The translations under genes and the position numbers were made by a program. A stretch of DNA of 64,000 nucleotides from Agrypnia vestita (taxonomy: Eukaryota; Arthropoda; Insecta; Trichoptera; Phryganeidae), in contig JADDOH010000143.1 of assembly GCA_016648135.1 (NCBI GenBank), positions 186,001 through 250,000 of the forward strand. The letters run 5' to 3'. Position 1 is the stretch's first letter; each line of letters opens with the position of its first letter. This document shows positions 32,455-43,689 of the stretch, in pieces. The notes beneath the pieces were generated by a model, which saw only the letters and a list, made by a program, of their open reading frames with translations, did not search any database and was not told the origin of the DNA.

Positions 32455-34514
32455 CCCAATCTTACCGAAACCATTTTATGTAGTGAAAGACGCGGGATTT
32501 ATATTCTTCCTAAAATGTAAAATGAACCCGGTCTAGGTGAAACATCCTTATTTAGTTTCAGGACAACGAGGTTTACGCGTTCCGCGAGGAATATGATATA
32601 ACCCGATCTAAACGAAGGTAATTTTATATAATTTTAGGACAGCGGAACTTACAAATTTCATAAAGTATATCGTGAAGCCAATCTAGGCGGAGACACTACG
32701 TATATTTTAAACAGAGTAAGAGTTTAAATTTTTAACGTTTTAGCTCAAAACGAATATTATAAGTTTCACGTTTATAATACAAGACGCGAATTTCTAAACG
32801 AAACATTTTAAAATAGTTCTAACCGAAATCTATGTTTCATATTTATTAAATGTAGGCGCGAATTCTAAACGAAACACTAACATTGTTTAAAAACGGGACC
32901 CTATATTTATATATGCTTAAAATGAAACGCGAATTCTCGAACGAAAGCATTTTATATAACTTAATGTAACGAAATCTTATATATTTTATAAATAAGAAGA
33001 CCCGGCCCCAGGCGGTTTTTATATATTTTCAATATAACGAGGCCCTACAACATCTTTATAAGTATAATACAACCCCGGTCTATCGAAACAATGTACTAGA
33101 AGTTTTTATATGTTTGAATACATGATATACGTTTTTTGTTTATACGCGTTTTTATACGCGAGATTTACGTTTTCGTACAATACAAAGTAACCCAAATTAT
33201 ACAACCGCGAAGTTTACATCACTCCTAAAGTATAACCAGAACTAATTGAAACATTTTTTCATAGTTTAAGTCCGCGAGGCAATTATCTTTCATAAAATAT
33301 AAAATACCCGAATCAAATTAAACATATTTTTACCTTATAGGCTTTCCCCAACGCGCGTAATAATCCCGGCCACATGAAACGTTTTTATATGTTTTAATAG
33401 CGCGGGACCTATGTTTTCCTATATAATATAAGATAACCCGGGCCGAACGGAAGCAATTTTATATACTTTATAAAATAGTGAAACTTGTACTTCTGTAAAA
33501 CCGTAAATAAACCCCGACCCTCACGAGATTATTTTATATAATTTTTTAGAATAATGAAATCTTTTACATCTGTGAAATTGTAAATAAACCCCGATCTCCA
33601 TAATTTAAACGAAATGAAAATCTAGACTATTATAGGCTAAATCATGACGTATTTTTTTAATCCCTGAATTTATTCGCTATAATTTTAACGGACTCTTAAT
33701 ATTAAACATAAACAAAAGATTATTAAAATAACTAAATATTCTTTCAATAACTAAAATAAATCCGGTCTAATCGAAACATTTCATATAACGAAATATTATA
33801 TGCCTTACAAATGTAAAATTAAAATGAGACCTCGCGTATTTGGCAAAAGATAGGTATTTTTATAAGACTTATTTAAAATCGAATCTGTTAGTAACAACTC
33901 CCTTTTTCTTTTTACAACTTCCCGAACATTCCCCAATAGCGCGGGACCTATGTTTTCCTATATAATATAAGATAACCCGGGCCGAACGGAAGCAATTTTA
34001 TATACTTTATAAAATAGTGAAACTTGTACTTCTGTAAAACCGCAAATAAACCCCGACCCCCACGAGACTATTTTATATAATTTTTTTGAATAATGAAATC
34101 TCATACATCTGTAAAATTGCAAATAAACCCCGATTCTCACGGAATTACTCTATATAATTTTAAACGAAATGAAAATCTAGATTATTATGGGCTGAACCTG
34201 ATACCCCGCGAGATCAGCTATATATTTTTCACTAGACGTATTTTTAATCCCAGAATTTATTCGCTATAATTTTAACGGACTCTTACTATTAACCATAAGC
34301 AAAAAAAATTATTAAAATAAACTAAATATTCTTTCGATAACTAAAATAAACCCGGTCTAATCGAAACATTTCATATAACGAAATATTATATGCCTTACAA
34401 ATGTAAAAATTAAAATGAGACCTCGCGCATTTAGCAAAGATAGGTATTTTATAAGACTTATTTAAAATCGAATCTGTTAGTAACAACTCCTTTATCTTTT
34501 AACAACTTCCCGCG
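32455..34514. repeat. Degenerate satellite, about 75-bp unit, with a higher-order duplication
   Basis: Successive units begin ACCCCGGTCTA-CGAAAC or ACCCGATCTAAACGAA (32527, 32600, 33072, 33435, 33510, 33587). They continue ATTTTATATA-TTT, GCGGGACTTAT, TTTC-ATAAA-TATAA. Units are heavily diverged. On top of this, 33396-33929 is repeated at 33935-34514 (offset 539), with long near-identical stretches (GCGCGGGACCTATGTTTTCC; TAACAACTCC...ACAACTTCCCG). Non-coding. Confidence 0.75.
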
Positions 34515-36372
34515 TGTTTAGCATAAAATAGGTATCTTTATAACGCACAGCTAGTTTCCGGAGATCTGCAAATATCAGTTCTATATATGCCGGACTAATC
34601 AACTTAATAAAGCGCAGTAATTTCCGAAGTTCTAATATGCCAAATTAATTACCCTTTATAAAATAAAATCAAACCCGTACCCCCCTTTTCTTTTAACGTG
34701 AGCAATGTCGAAGAGTATATTTACCCGTATGTCACTTTCACTTGAAGTTAAACTATAATTTTCACCCACTGAGACACTCTAAGTCGACGGTAATTATCAC
34801 TCACGGTAATTATCACTCAAAAAAACAACCGACGCAGATTTTGCGCTCTCGTAGACCGTCACCAACTGCCTGATTTCTGCTGTGTCTTGACATTTTAAAA
34901 CCCCCTTAGCGGGAAAAGGTCCTAAGTCGTGTGTTTCCAGGATTTTCAATATTCTACTTCTCTTGAAACCAAATTCTTTGTCCCTAAGATTCAATTTGGC
35001 AAAAAAAAACCATATCTCCACTCGGATATGTCAGTTGATCCCACCTCCTGTTGCCGTCTCTATCTCCATCCCTGTGCCCGTTTGGGACGGACTTGGTGGC
35101 TTCAGACGGTTTGAACTCGCTTCACAAGCGCGATAATTAATTTTTAATATTTAATTTCTAAGTTCAGTCCATATTGTCGTTTGATCAACCGTAACCACAA
35201 TCTATCGGGTACTCCCCTAATCATAGTTGATGTTTCTTCACTATCTACCATTATCATGTCCCGTTCCCTCGTATTTTCACTCGTCTTTATCGGAAATTTA
35301 ACGTTTCTTGGCCGATATATCATGGGATCAATTTCCATATATTCACCACGTGCACACTGCATACCTAGATATAACAATCATCCAAAGGTACTATACCTAA
35401 TTTTAACTTAATTTTGGGCGATCTTTTCTCGTGAACCATCCAATGAATCCTGTCTTTTGGCCGCGACTCTGCGTGCACAGGGACGTATTAGCTCCCTCCG
35501 TTGCGGAATTTAAACATAATTTGTAACCATTTATTATTATTTTTATTGGCAGTAAGATTGATCCACAAAATAACTATGTTACATAGACAGTGAATATTCT
35601 CGAACAATATAATACTGGAAGAGTACTATTCGCTATAACACAATAAACTATTAGTGTAAGTTAAATTAAATTTTTAAATTCAGTGGAAGATTTTCAAGAT
35701 CGTTTTGCTTTTAATTTTTTTCCCCAAAACAAAATAAATAAACAAATAAATAAACACACAGATACACACTCACACAACCCACTATTGGACATGTTTTTAT
35801 TATTCTTTTATCGATTGTATGTATGTGTTTTCGCGTAATTGGCCCAAAACTCTGTGCATCAATTATTGTCTTTTCTTCAAAGAGTGATTAATTATGTGGC
35901 TGTAAGAAACCCAATAAATGAAAACAAATAAAACAAATAAGTAAATAAACCTCCAGTGCCGCAGGCAAGGCGTCGGATTAATTCAGTGCTCATTCATTGC
36001 CAAGGCACTGGACGCCTCCGCTGATAACTATATACCGCTCACCATGTTCTTAGAGGTGTGTTGAAAGATTGCTAGTATCTGTCGAATCGGTCTCAAGTAG
36101 TGGTCTGTATTTGTACGTTTATCATTGTTACATGCTCTTGCTATATCCGTTCCACTTCACATTATTGTTCCTCCCGTCTTCGAATTTCTATCACACTATG
36201 TTCTCCTATGTTTTTGGTACTTATATGCTTGCTTTTTACTTGCATTTACTCCTATATATATTTGTTTCATTTATCCATCCATCTATAAGATCCCCATACG
36301 CTTTATCCTTTTATTTCATGTGTATATGGGCCGCAAATTCATATTATTTTATTTACAATATTCTTATCTAGA
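34515..36372. other. Unclassified DNA, no gene recognised
   Basis: Mixed composition. A GC-richer patch at 35030-35110 (minus GTCCCAAACGGGCACAGGG) may be a LINE ORF1 remnant but is too short to call. Simple AAAT/ACAA repeats lie near 35735-35760 and 35920-35950. The segment at 36069-36370 has hydrophobic frames without motif. Confidence 0.4.
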
Positions 36373-36612
36373 TTGTTGCGCGGTATGATTGATAATCCTC
36401 AAATTATGCAGAGCATTGGTTTGTATGCTCCTGATAATTACACTAGACATTGTCAGCATAGATTGTTTCACATTCCAATATACAGGACCAACCTGCCGAT
36501 GGTTATGCCTGTTGGAAGAGCCACAGCCATGCTGAACAAAATCGCTTTGGGTAATGATATATTCCATGTGTCTGAGGGGGTTTTCCGAAGCGGGACTCTC
36601 CTACACCTTTGA
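36373..36612 (+). pseudogene. LINE RT-protein C-terminus
   Basis: The frame LRGMIDNPQIMQSIGLYAPD, YTRHCQHRLFHIPIYRTN, GRATAMLNKIALGNDIFHVS ends at a TGA (36610-36612). The pattern (L)IDxPxxLxxI...PxxYxRxxxxxLFxxPxxRTN...LN...DIFH is the C-terminal end of a class of arthropod LINE polyproteins. The same domain is on the minus strand at 60314-60631. The rest of the protein is missing. It is followed by a 3' UTR and the (TTGAA)n tail. Confidence 0.7.
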
Positions 36613-36749
36613 CCAGATTTATGTTATTTTTAATTTATTAAATATTTTCATTTTTGATATATACTTCTAATATGTATGCCTTAAACATTTTGTTTGTCTT
36701 GTACATATTATCATGAAATAAATTGAATTGAATTGAATTGAATTGAATA
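36613..36749 (+). mobile_element. LINE 3' UTR and (TTGAA)n tail
   Basis: About 110 bases after the stop codon, ATGAAATAAATTGAATTGAA runs into five or more TTGAA units (36721-36747). This continues the LINE whose C-terminus ends at 36612. Confidence 0.7.
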
Positions 36750-37779
36750 CACTTGTTCCAATTATGTTTGTGGTTATTACTACCAAACCCGGCGAAATCT
36801 GAGCTAGAATAGCCAATCGTATACACGTTACCCGTCCTGTTGAAACTATGCTAACGTAGGGCAGGTTTGTAGTGATTACATAGTTAATATATTGTATCTA
36901 TATTCGAGTATATTATTTTCTTGTCGTGCCATTAATATGCTTAAACGTTATCGTTATCTCTTTCCTAACCGTATATACCGTCATTGCACAATTACCTATC
37001 TGTTGTAAAAGCCTGAAGAGCGTTAGTCTACAGATAAATATAATAGAATTATAGTTAACTTTTCTATCTGCCTACGTTATCCGATTCCCGCGAAACGAAA
37101 ATAAATCATTATCCGCTCAGTTAAGGTCACCCCTCTGGTATATCGTATACGTTTTAATCCGTGTTATTACAAATTATTTATGGGCGTTTTCCTCTCGCGA
37201 TCCCCCGATTAGACCTGCCTTCCTTAGTTTTGCTCAATATTCTGCCTCTCTGTTGCACGGGGATCCACTCGAGATGAAGATATACGGCTCTCAAACGATT
37301 TCAAAACCCGAGCAAAAAAGTAAATAATTCAGAAACCTCGTGGAACTGTCAATATCATCGTCACCTTAGAGTAGACGTTAATCGGTTTTTTAACGGCCCT
37401 AAACGCAATAATCGCGACCCAAATCTACGAAAGCCGTGTTCAGTATTTTTTTTGGGAAGCACATGTGGACCGCTCGGACCGCGCCGATCGTCAACCATTT
37501 GTACCAAACGCGGCTTTACCACAAGATTAATATGTTTTATAAGAATTGAATATTAACTGCTCGTAACCTATATCCGATCAATCGCTACTAACTCCCTCCC
37601 AATACTAGCGTTTCATCATTCCCAAATTTTTGTAGCTCCAATACTACGGCCAGTTTAGCTCAATTTTTCCCCGCGTAGCATTTAAATCATCTTAGAGTTC
37701 AAAATAAAAATAATATAATAAAAAAAAAAATCTATAGAAACAGGTGATTCATCACAGAGTGGAAGAAAAATGACAGTGT
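36750..37779. other. No gene recognised
   Basis: AT-rich with CpG-bearing words, similar in texture to 4.4-6.3 kb. A poly-A stretch lies near 37720. Confidence 0.45.
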
Positions 37780-38225
37780 CTTATTTAAGTTTCCATTGCG
37801 CAGAATAGAAAATAAAGGAACGACTAGAAGAACATAAGAGAGCAATCAAAACTTCATCGTACTTTCGATAATAATAATTTAACATTACGACATTGCTGCA
37901 ATGAAGGAAGAAAAATTGATATTTTAGTGAGATTAAAAATTCAAATAAATAAAGCATATAATAAAAATATAATTAATATTCAAATTTCACCCATAACCTC
38001 CCCACTCCCATCCATTCTAACCCCTCCCCCTATCCCACCACCATAACATACACCCAATCCCTATAAATACTTGTTTTACTCGATAATTGTTTTTAATTTA
38101 GTTGAAAACTTTTTATTGATAATGAAAGCGATCTCCAAAACATTTTAACAATTGAACAAATTATATAGTAAAAAACATAAATATATAATATAAATTTGAT
38201 TTATATTTAATATATTAAAAATGAA
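37780..38225 (+). mobile_element. Penelope-like 3' remnant
   Basis: ERLEEHKRAIKTSS (about 37818-37860) matches the region after GIY-YIG in Penelope nucleases. It is followed by stops, then KIQINKAYNKNIINIQ. A C-rich block (CATAACCTCCCCACTCCCAT, 37993) and a decayed hammerhead-like core follow. 37967-38225 is repeated at 51945-52190 in the same orientation (ACCTCCCCACTCC-ATCC, ACACCCAATCCCT-TAAATAC). Too decayed to define ends. Confidence 0.5.
38114..38155 (+). ncRNA. Hammerhead-like motif, heavily decayed
   Basis: TTGATAA (38116-38122), then AAAGCGATCTCCAAAACATTTT. Its homologue at 52082 keeps GAAA and AACGTT. Recognised only by comparison. Confidence 0.25.
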
Positions 38226-41124
38226 TTTCTATAATGATTCACAAAAAAACTTTGAACATTTAAAGTATTGTTCTCGAATAATTATAATTATATACGAATA
38301 ATTATAAACGAATAAAAACCGGACAGGTATAATTATTAAAAATACCACATCCGAATGATCTTACATAGGGACATCAAATTTACAACGCCACGGTTGATAT
38401 TGTAATATTAAAATAGAATATAAATAATATGATATACAGCTTTATAAAAATCATAAGGATTGTATGTCAAAAGAAAATAAATGTGTGACTAATAGTGTAT
38501 TATTGACATGTAGGTGTGTGTGAAGTTTGTCTTTCCGACTTAAATTGAAAAACCAGTTTTGAATAAACGGTGGTCCTGAATCTCCTTACATGGACATCAT
38601 GGTAAAATCGCCTTGTAGCAGCGCACGTCGATCAAAGATGGCTATGCCTGTTGGTATGGCCCACATTCATCATATTTGTAATTTAGAATATCGCTCCAGT
38701 CTCAAAATAAGGTGTGGATATGAGTGACATCAAATTTTATTATGGCTGAATGAAATACTCGCCCTACCAAGGCATTTTGAACAGTGCAATTGTAATCTTA
38801 AATGTGAGATAAATCGGAGACTAATGCTTGTAGAAATTTAGTGCAAAAAAAACAGGCTGGCATGAGGCCCTAGAACAAAAAAAGTACAAAGTTATTTCCT
38901 AACTCACGTTTTCGTAAATCTATTTGACGTGTTTATGGTTCTGTATGTATCACTTTACCATTTCAAATATTTTACCACATAAAAAAAATCAATTAAACCA
39001 ATAAACTGGACCTCACGTCGTGAAAATATCAAATGGCGGTGCAGCACGGCTCGCTACTTGGGAGAATCACAACGTACCGTCCCCTCTCTTTTGCTTAATA
39101 CCCGGGAGATCTGGCGACCAATCGCATCCCTTTACCAAGAAGACATCATAGTGTGCCATTATATAGCTGTTCATCTATAAGACAGGTACCTACGCGTGTG
39201 TTTTTACATTGGTAAAGATGCGTACAGTGTACCGCCAGTCGTAATTATTTAATTTTTTTGATCGTTGAACGCCTGCAACGTGATCATATATTATTGGATA
39301 TTAGATAAGCTGATGGATGGTTTTATGGCAGAGTTTCTGGAGGCAGGTTGTGAAAAAACCCTTAAGTGATTATTTATTTCAAAAATATCTTTCCCACTCT
39401 TAAGAAGTGTTAACCTACTAAATAGAATTAGGCAACATTTATAAGCATAAATTACTTTGAATTAGAATATTTTGAGTTTGTTCAAATCTTTCAGAACAGT
39501 GCTGATTTCTCTTCACATAGACATCATTAATCAATTAATGTATATTATAGATGTCTCCTGGGAATATTTTCTGGCGTATCCTAGTGTAATGCTAGTAATT
39601 CGGATGAATTTCATTACACAGAAAAAAGTATATTGCTTTCAAAATTCAGTAAATTAATTGTAGAGGTGTCATTCGTGACATTAACGATATTAAAATAATT
39701 AGCGACATCTGTGGGGATATAGGGAAATGAAAATGCTTGTGTACAGGATGCGTGGAAGGATATTTAAAACAAACATGTTAAACGTGGCACGCAATTCAAA
39801 TATATACAACTTACAAAAATTAGTAGACATGGTATATGCTGTCATGGGTGGAAATGGCAAACGTCACATTATATAAAGTGATCACTTAAGCCAACCATAC
39901 GATAAAGTCCTGTGTACACCCAAAAGACTTCTATACCTACTTTCCCATAAAAAATACAGTTTCGTATCTGTGAGACATCTATAATATATATATATTAATT
40001 ACTTTGAATTATTTATTGTTTTTAATTTTTTACACACCGTTACACAGGAATCCAATCCAGGCCAGTGAGACAAGTGGCATTATGCCAAAAGTCCGTCATA
40101 TTGAAGAACATTTTTTTGCGTTTACTAGAAATAGGTATAAAATATAATATTAAATGGACACGTTTGGCAGTTTTCAGTGAGATATTTTTTATTTACGGCC
40201 TTCACTCGTAAAAATCCCTAAAATGTCTTCATTTTTATATTTTGACATCCAGCCAACAGATGTTAGTCGCGATTTTATCGGTTGGGGTTTGTTGGGTAGA
40301 GCCGAAAAACCCTGCTACCAGTAATAAAAGTGAAAAATGCCATAAATAATAATGTGATACTTTCAGTTTGGATAAGATCTAGTGGCCACTGAATTCTTTA
40401 CATTTTTGATACATTTTAAAGAATGTTACCAGAAAAAAAATCTGGTTGCAAATCTTAGGAGAATATATTTTTTTTATAATATCTTTACAGACACTTAAAA
40501 ACTAAAGCATGGAATAGGTTTCATGCAGAAAAAAAAAACAAAAATGAACTGTATTTTTCTGTGACAGTTTTTTTATTTTTTTTTATTTCAAAACAAAAAT
40601 AATTAAATCATAGTTTTATCGATGGACATTATAATATTATGAGTACCTGATTTTAATATTATATATATTGTATGATGTTTATTGTCTCTAACGCAGCTTC
40701 TCTAAGCTAAAACGGTTAGTTTAGATTAGTTCCCTAAGCTGGATTGTTTGGCAACACTTTGATTTTAAGGGATTTTGAATTTTAAATTCCTCCTTAAAAG
40801 GATTTTCCTATTTTAAATTCCTTCGTAAAATAAAAGCAAATCTCTCCCTCTGAGGACCACTACCCCCCCGTCACGTGTACTGATAAATTTTACCGAAACA
40901 ACCTCGGATTACGTAAAATAACGTGTTTTTCTCGATTCTATCTCGATCTATCTGAGATTTCAGAAAATAATTGACAATATCTTTTTGTATGCGAATGTAC
41001 TTGGTATCGTATCTTGTGACAATAATTTTAATTTTTATCATGCCTAAATTTATTCTTCTTTTTTTTTTTATTTGACGGTTACATTTTCAATCATGTTTTT
41101 CTTCTACAAATAAATTAAGTAAAG
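38226..41124. other. Long AT-rich non-coding stretch
   Basis: No coding region, RNA gene or dated element recognised in 2.9 kb. Short frames only. Confidence 0.5.
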
Positions 41125-41548
41125 CCTTTGCATCATGCATACTGCCAGTGATGACATATGGAATGGAGACTATGGTCCTTACAAAAAAAAGTGTAGAAAA
41201 GCTCAAATGCATGAACGATGGAGAGATCCATGCTTGGATTAAGCCTAAGAAATTACGAAATTAGGCGCAGAACTAGAGTAGTGGATATCATGAATCGTGT
41301 AGCGAAGCTAAAATGACAATGGGCAGGACATGTTGCAAGGCAGGATGCTACAAGATGGCCTCCCAGAATTCTGAAATAGAGATCTTGGGAGAATAAAAAA
41401 GGCATCAGAAGACCTCAAAAGAGATGAGCATGTGATACAGCCGCTGTGGGGGGAAAGAAATGGCTAAAATTAGCAAACATCGAGGAAAGATGGAAAGAGA
41501 AGGAAGAGGCCTATATCCAGCAGTGGAGAGACGAAGGCTGATGAAGAA
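41125..41548 (+). pseudogene. LINE (endonuclease-RT) C-terminal fragment
   Basis: Across shifting frames the plus strand gives LPVMTYGMETMVLTKKSVEK, RNYEIRRRTRVVDIMNRVAKLK, QWAGHVARQDATRWPPRIL, KKWLKLANIEERWKEKEEAY and IQQWRDEG. These are the signature segments after the RT in the common insect endonuclease-reverse-transcriptase family: YGxETW, IRRRT, W-GHVAR, W-x-x-LA, EEAYxQQW. At least three frame changes and a stop in place of the W before QWAGH show that it is old. An AAG-rich tail follows the stop. Confidence 0.85.
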
Positions 41549-42163
41549 GAAGAGGAAGAAACTTGATGATTTTTGCTTCATTAGATGGGTGCGCATATGG
41601 TTGAATTTTCGATGGTTAGTACTTTATTAGATTCATATGCTGAGAGTTGAATACTTTGATGATTAATGCACCATTTACTTAGGTGATTGAATATTTTGAC
41701 GATTCGTGCTCCATTAGATACATTCGCATATAACTGAATATGTTAATGACTTGTGCTCCACTAAATTCATGTGCAGATGGTTAAAATCCTGTCGGTTTCA
41801 ATATATTTGATGTATGAAACTCATTAGGTAAATAAAAATATCATTGGGTGTTTATTATATCTAAATACTCGACAGAATTATTGATATTCTAGTTACAATT
41901 TTTATTTCGCTTCCATCCTCGGCGAGTGTGATTAGATTCATCAATAATAAAATAAGAATATCTCATTGTTATATTGTGGCGCCCGAAAAATCAGTAAATC
42001 AAAAATGCTTCTCTGGAGAGGTCAAAGAGATGGAAGCAAACAAAAAATGTTTACCTTAATTACACACGTACTTTTTGCAAATTTAATGGAAACATGAATA
42101 AACTTTTTAAATTAATATTTACCTGGCGAGAGGAGAAACATGTTTAAATTATTTTATTTTATA
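41549..42163. other. No gene recognised
   Basis: AT-rich. Loose repeats of GGTTGAATxTTxxGATxA and TGCxCCATTAGAT occur at 41580-41780 (about 60-bp spacing). Confidence 0.4.
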
Positions 42164-42270
42164 AAAGATAATATTGGACATTACTTTTGGTGATCCAATG
42201 TTTTTATTTTAAACTGTAAATAATAAAATAAAACACAAATCACTTTGTTTTCACCACTTTATTAGATTAT

Positions 42271-42315
42271 ACAATCTACATGTTTCGAGAACAATGTTCT
42301 CTTCATCAGGATTGT
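42271..42315 (-). ncRNA. Hammerhead-like ribozyme, intact core
   Basis: On the minus strand: ACAATC, CTGATGA (plus 42303-42309), A, GAGAAC-ATT-GTTCTC, GAAA (plus 42283-42286), the last A starting the palindrome ACATGT, then A, then GATTGT. Stem I (ACAATC/GATTGT) and stem II are each six perfect pairs. U then A fits the cleavage dinucleotide UH. ACATGT is self-complementary, so stem III can form only between two molecules. The single A before stem II departs from the classical core. Confidence 0.75.
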
Positions 42316-42467
42316 TTGTGTACTAAAAATTTAAAAAGTTAAACCATGCAAGTGTGTTACGTTGAAGAGGAGGATGAGATCCTCCTCCCCTTCCCTCACC
42401 CACCCTTATCCTCCTCTTCACCGTAACACACTTGCATGGTTTAACTTTTTCAATTTTTAGTACACAA

Positions 42468-42515
42468 ACAATCCTGATGAAGAGAACATTGTTTTCGAAT
42501 CATTTAGATTGTATT
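42468..42515 (+). ncRNA. Hammerhead-like motif, partner copy with mutated core
   Basis: CTGATGA (42474-42480), AGAGAACATTGTTTTC, then GAAT (42497-42500) instead of GAAA, and TCATTT instead of ACATGT. Stem II is weakened by a G-U pair. It is probably inactive while its inverted twin is intact. Confidence 0.5.
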
Positions 42516-42710
42516 ATCTAATAAAGTGGTGAAAACAAAGTGATTTGTGTTTTATTTTAATAATAATGTCACCAAATAGTTCAAGCCTTCATTCAGAAGA
42601 TAAAATATTCTTCGAACAATTAATGTCAATATTTGTGTTTTATTTTATTATTAACAGTTTAAAATAAAAACATTGGATCACCAAAAATAATGTCCAATAT
42701 TATCTTTTCT

Positions 42711-43494
42711 TTATGAAATGATGAATGATCTCATAGAAACTTATTGTATATCTTATTAAAGTAAAAAAATATTTATTAATTCATTAATATTTTGGCTATT
42801 ATAATGGTTTTAAAAATATAATTTATTAATATTTATTGTATTACAAAATTGACAATATTGCAATACCCAGTCCCTCCCGCCGTCAAAATTAATAATACGA
42901 GCCCAATATCATATATATATGTATTTTCTCTGGAGACCGTGGCGTGTAATCCATTGTATATATATCTTTCAATAACAACGCTATTTTCCTCTTTCTTTCA
43001 TTCTTTTTTCTGTTCATGGCTTCACGGAACTTGGAAGTTTATTAATGCAGTCAGAAATAGATATTGAGGCTCGTTTTACTCAGAACCTGCCTACTTTTTG
43101 CGGATTCTTCGTGATTTAAGATCGATGGATACGCTTCGGTCTTCAATTACATTATGCTTATGTAAAAGGATCTTCTGTATATTTCATCTACTTTGTTTGT
43201 ATGCCTCGCCTACTGCAACCTCCTTGCTTTTCCTTCATTCTTCGGGATATCCGAGGCATCATACGGATACCGAGATTAGCTTGTTGGTCTCGTGGTTGCT
43301 TGCATTCGCCTAGTGATCTAGCTTCGGGAGACCAGCAAGTTTGTCATATTTTCATAGAACAAGCGTTTAGTTTAGTTTGGAAATATTATAGTAAGTATAA
43401 TTCTGAGATACGTATTCTGTAATCGCTCTTTATTTTATATAAAATGTTCCATGATCTGTGATCTCCTCCATTATGCAGTTAAGTTATCGTATTT
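42711..43494. other. No gene recognised
   Basis: AT-rich, then a more mixed stretch at 42860-43420 with short frames lacking motifs. Confidence 0.45.
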
Positions 43495-43542
43495 GAATAT
43501 AATTAAACGAATTAACTTAGTTAATCGTCACTTAATTTTTGG

Positions 43543-43590
43543 TAAAAACCAACCGGTTTCGGAAACAACGTTCCTTCGTCAGGATACATA
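43543..43590 (-). ncRNA. Hammerhead-like ribozyme, intact core
   Basis: On the minus strand: CTGACGA (plus 43576-43582), A, GGAAC-GTT-GTTTCC, GAAA (plus 43557-43560), palindrome ACCGGT (43552-43557), T, then GGTTTTTACC. Stem I can pair GTATC with GG(TTTT)TAC only in part. Stem II and the palindrome are strong. Confidence 0.7.
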
Positions 43591-43596
43591 TTAAGT

Positions 43597-43642
43597 ATAT
43601 CCAGACGTAGGAACATTGTTTCCGAAACCGGTTGGTTTTTAC
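43597..43642 (+). ncRNA. Hammerhead-like motif, partner with broken core
   Basis: CAGACGT (43602-43608) replaces CTGACGA. Stem II AGGAAC...GTTTCC, GAAA (43624-43627) and ACCGGT (43627-43632) are kept. Two core changes predict loss of activity. Confidence 0.45.
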
Positions 43643-43689
43643 CAAAAATTAAATGGTGGTTAACTAAGTCAATTCGTTTAATTATATTC

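Larger units (their letters stand above)
42164..42710. mobile_element. Nested fold-back element with paired hammerheads
   Basis: The inner arms 42236-42374 and 42409-42546 are near-perfect reverse complements, sharing ACTTGCATGGTTTAACTTTT, AGTACACAAACAATCCTGAT and GAAGAGAACATTGTT. Outer arms of about 78 bp (42164-42241 and 42634-42710: AAAGATAATATTGGACATTA, TGGTGATCCAATGTTTTTAT) enclose them. Between the right inner and outer arms is about 85 bp of unrelated sequence. Each inner arm carries an outward-pointing hammerhead motif. No protein is encoded. I infer a non-autonomous relative of PLE termini. Confidence 0.75.
43495..43689. mobile_element. Compact fold-back element with paired hammerheads
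   Basis: Two arms of about 90 bp meet almost without a spacer. The outer ends GAATATAATTAAACGAATT and AATTCGTTTAATTATATTC are perfect complements. Both arms share TTAATTTTTGGTAAAAACCA, ACCGGTTTCGGAAACAA and GTTCCT. No coding capacity and no clear target duplication. It looks like a minimal version of the larger palindromes. Confidence 0.8.
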
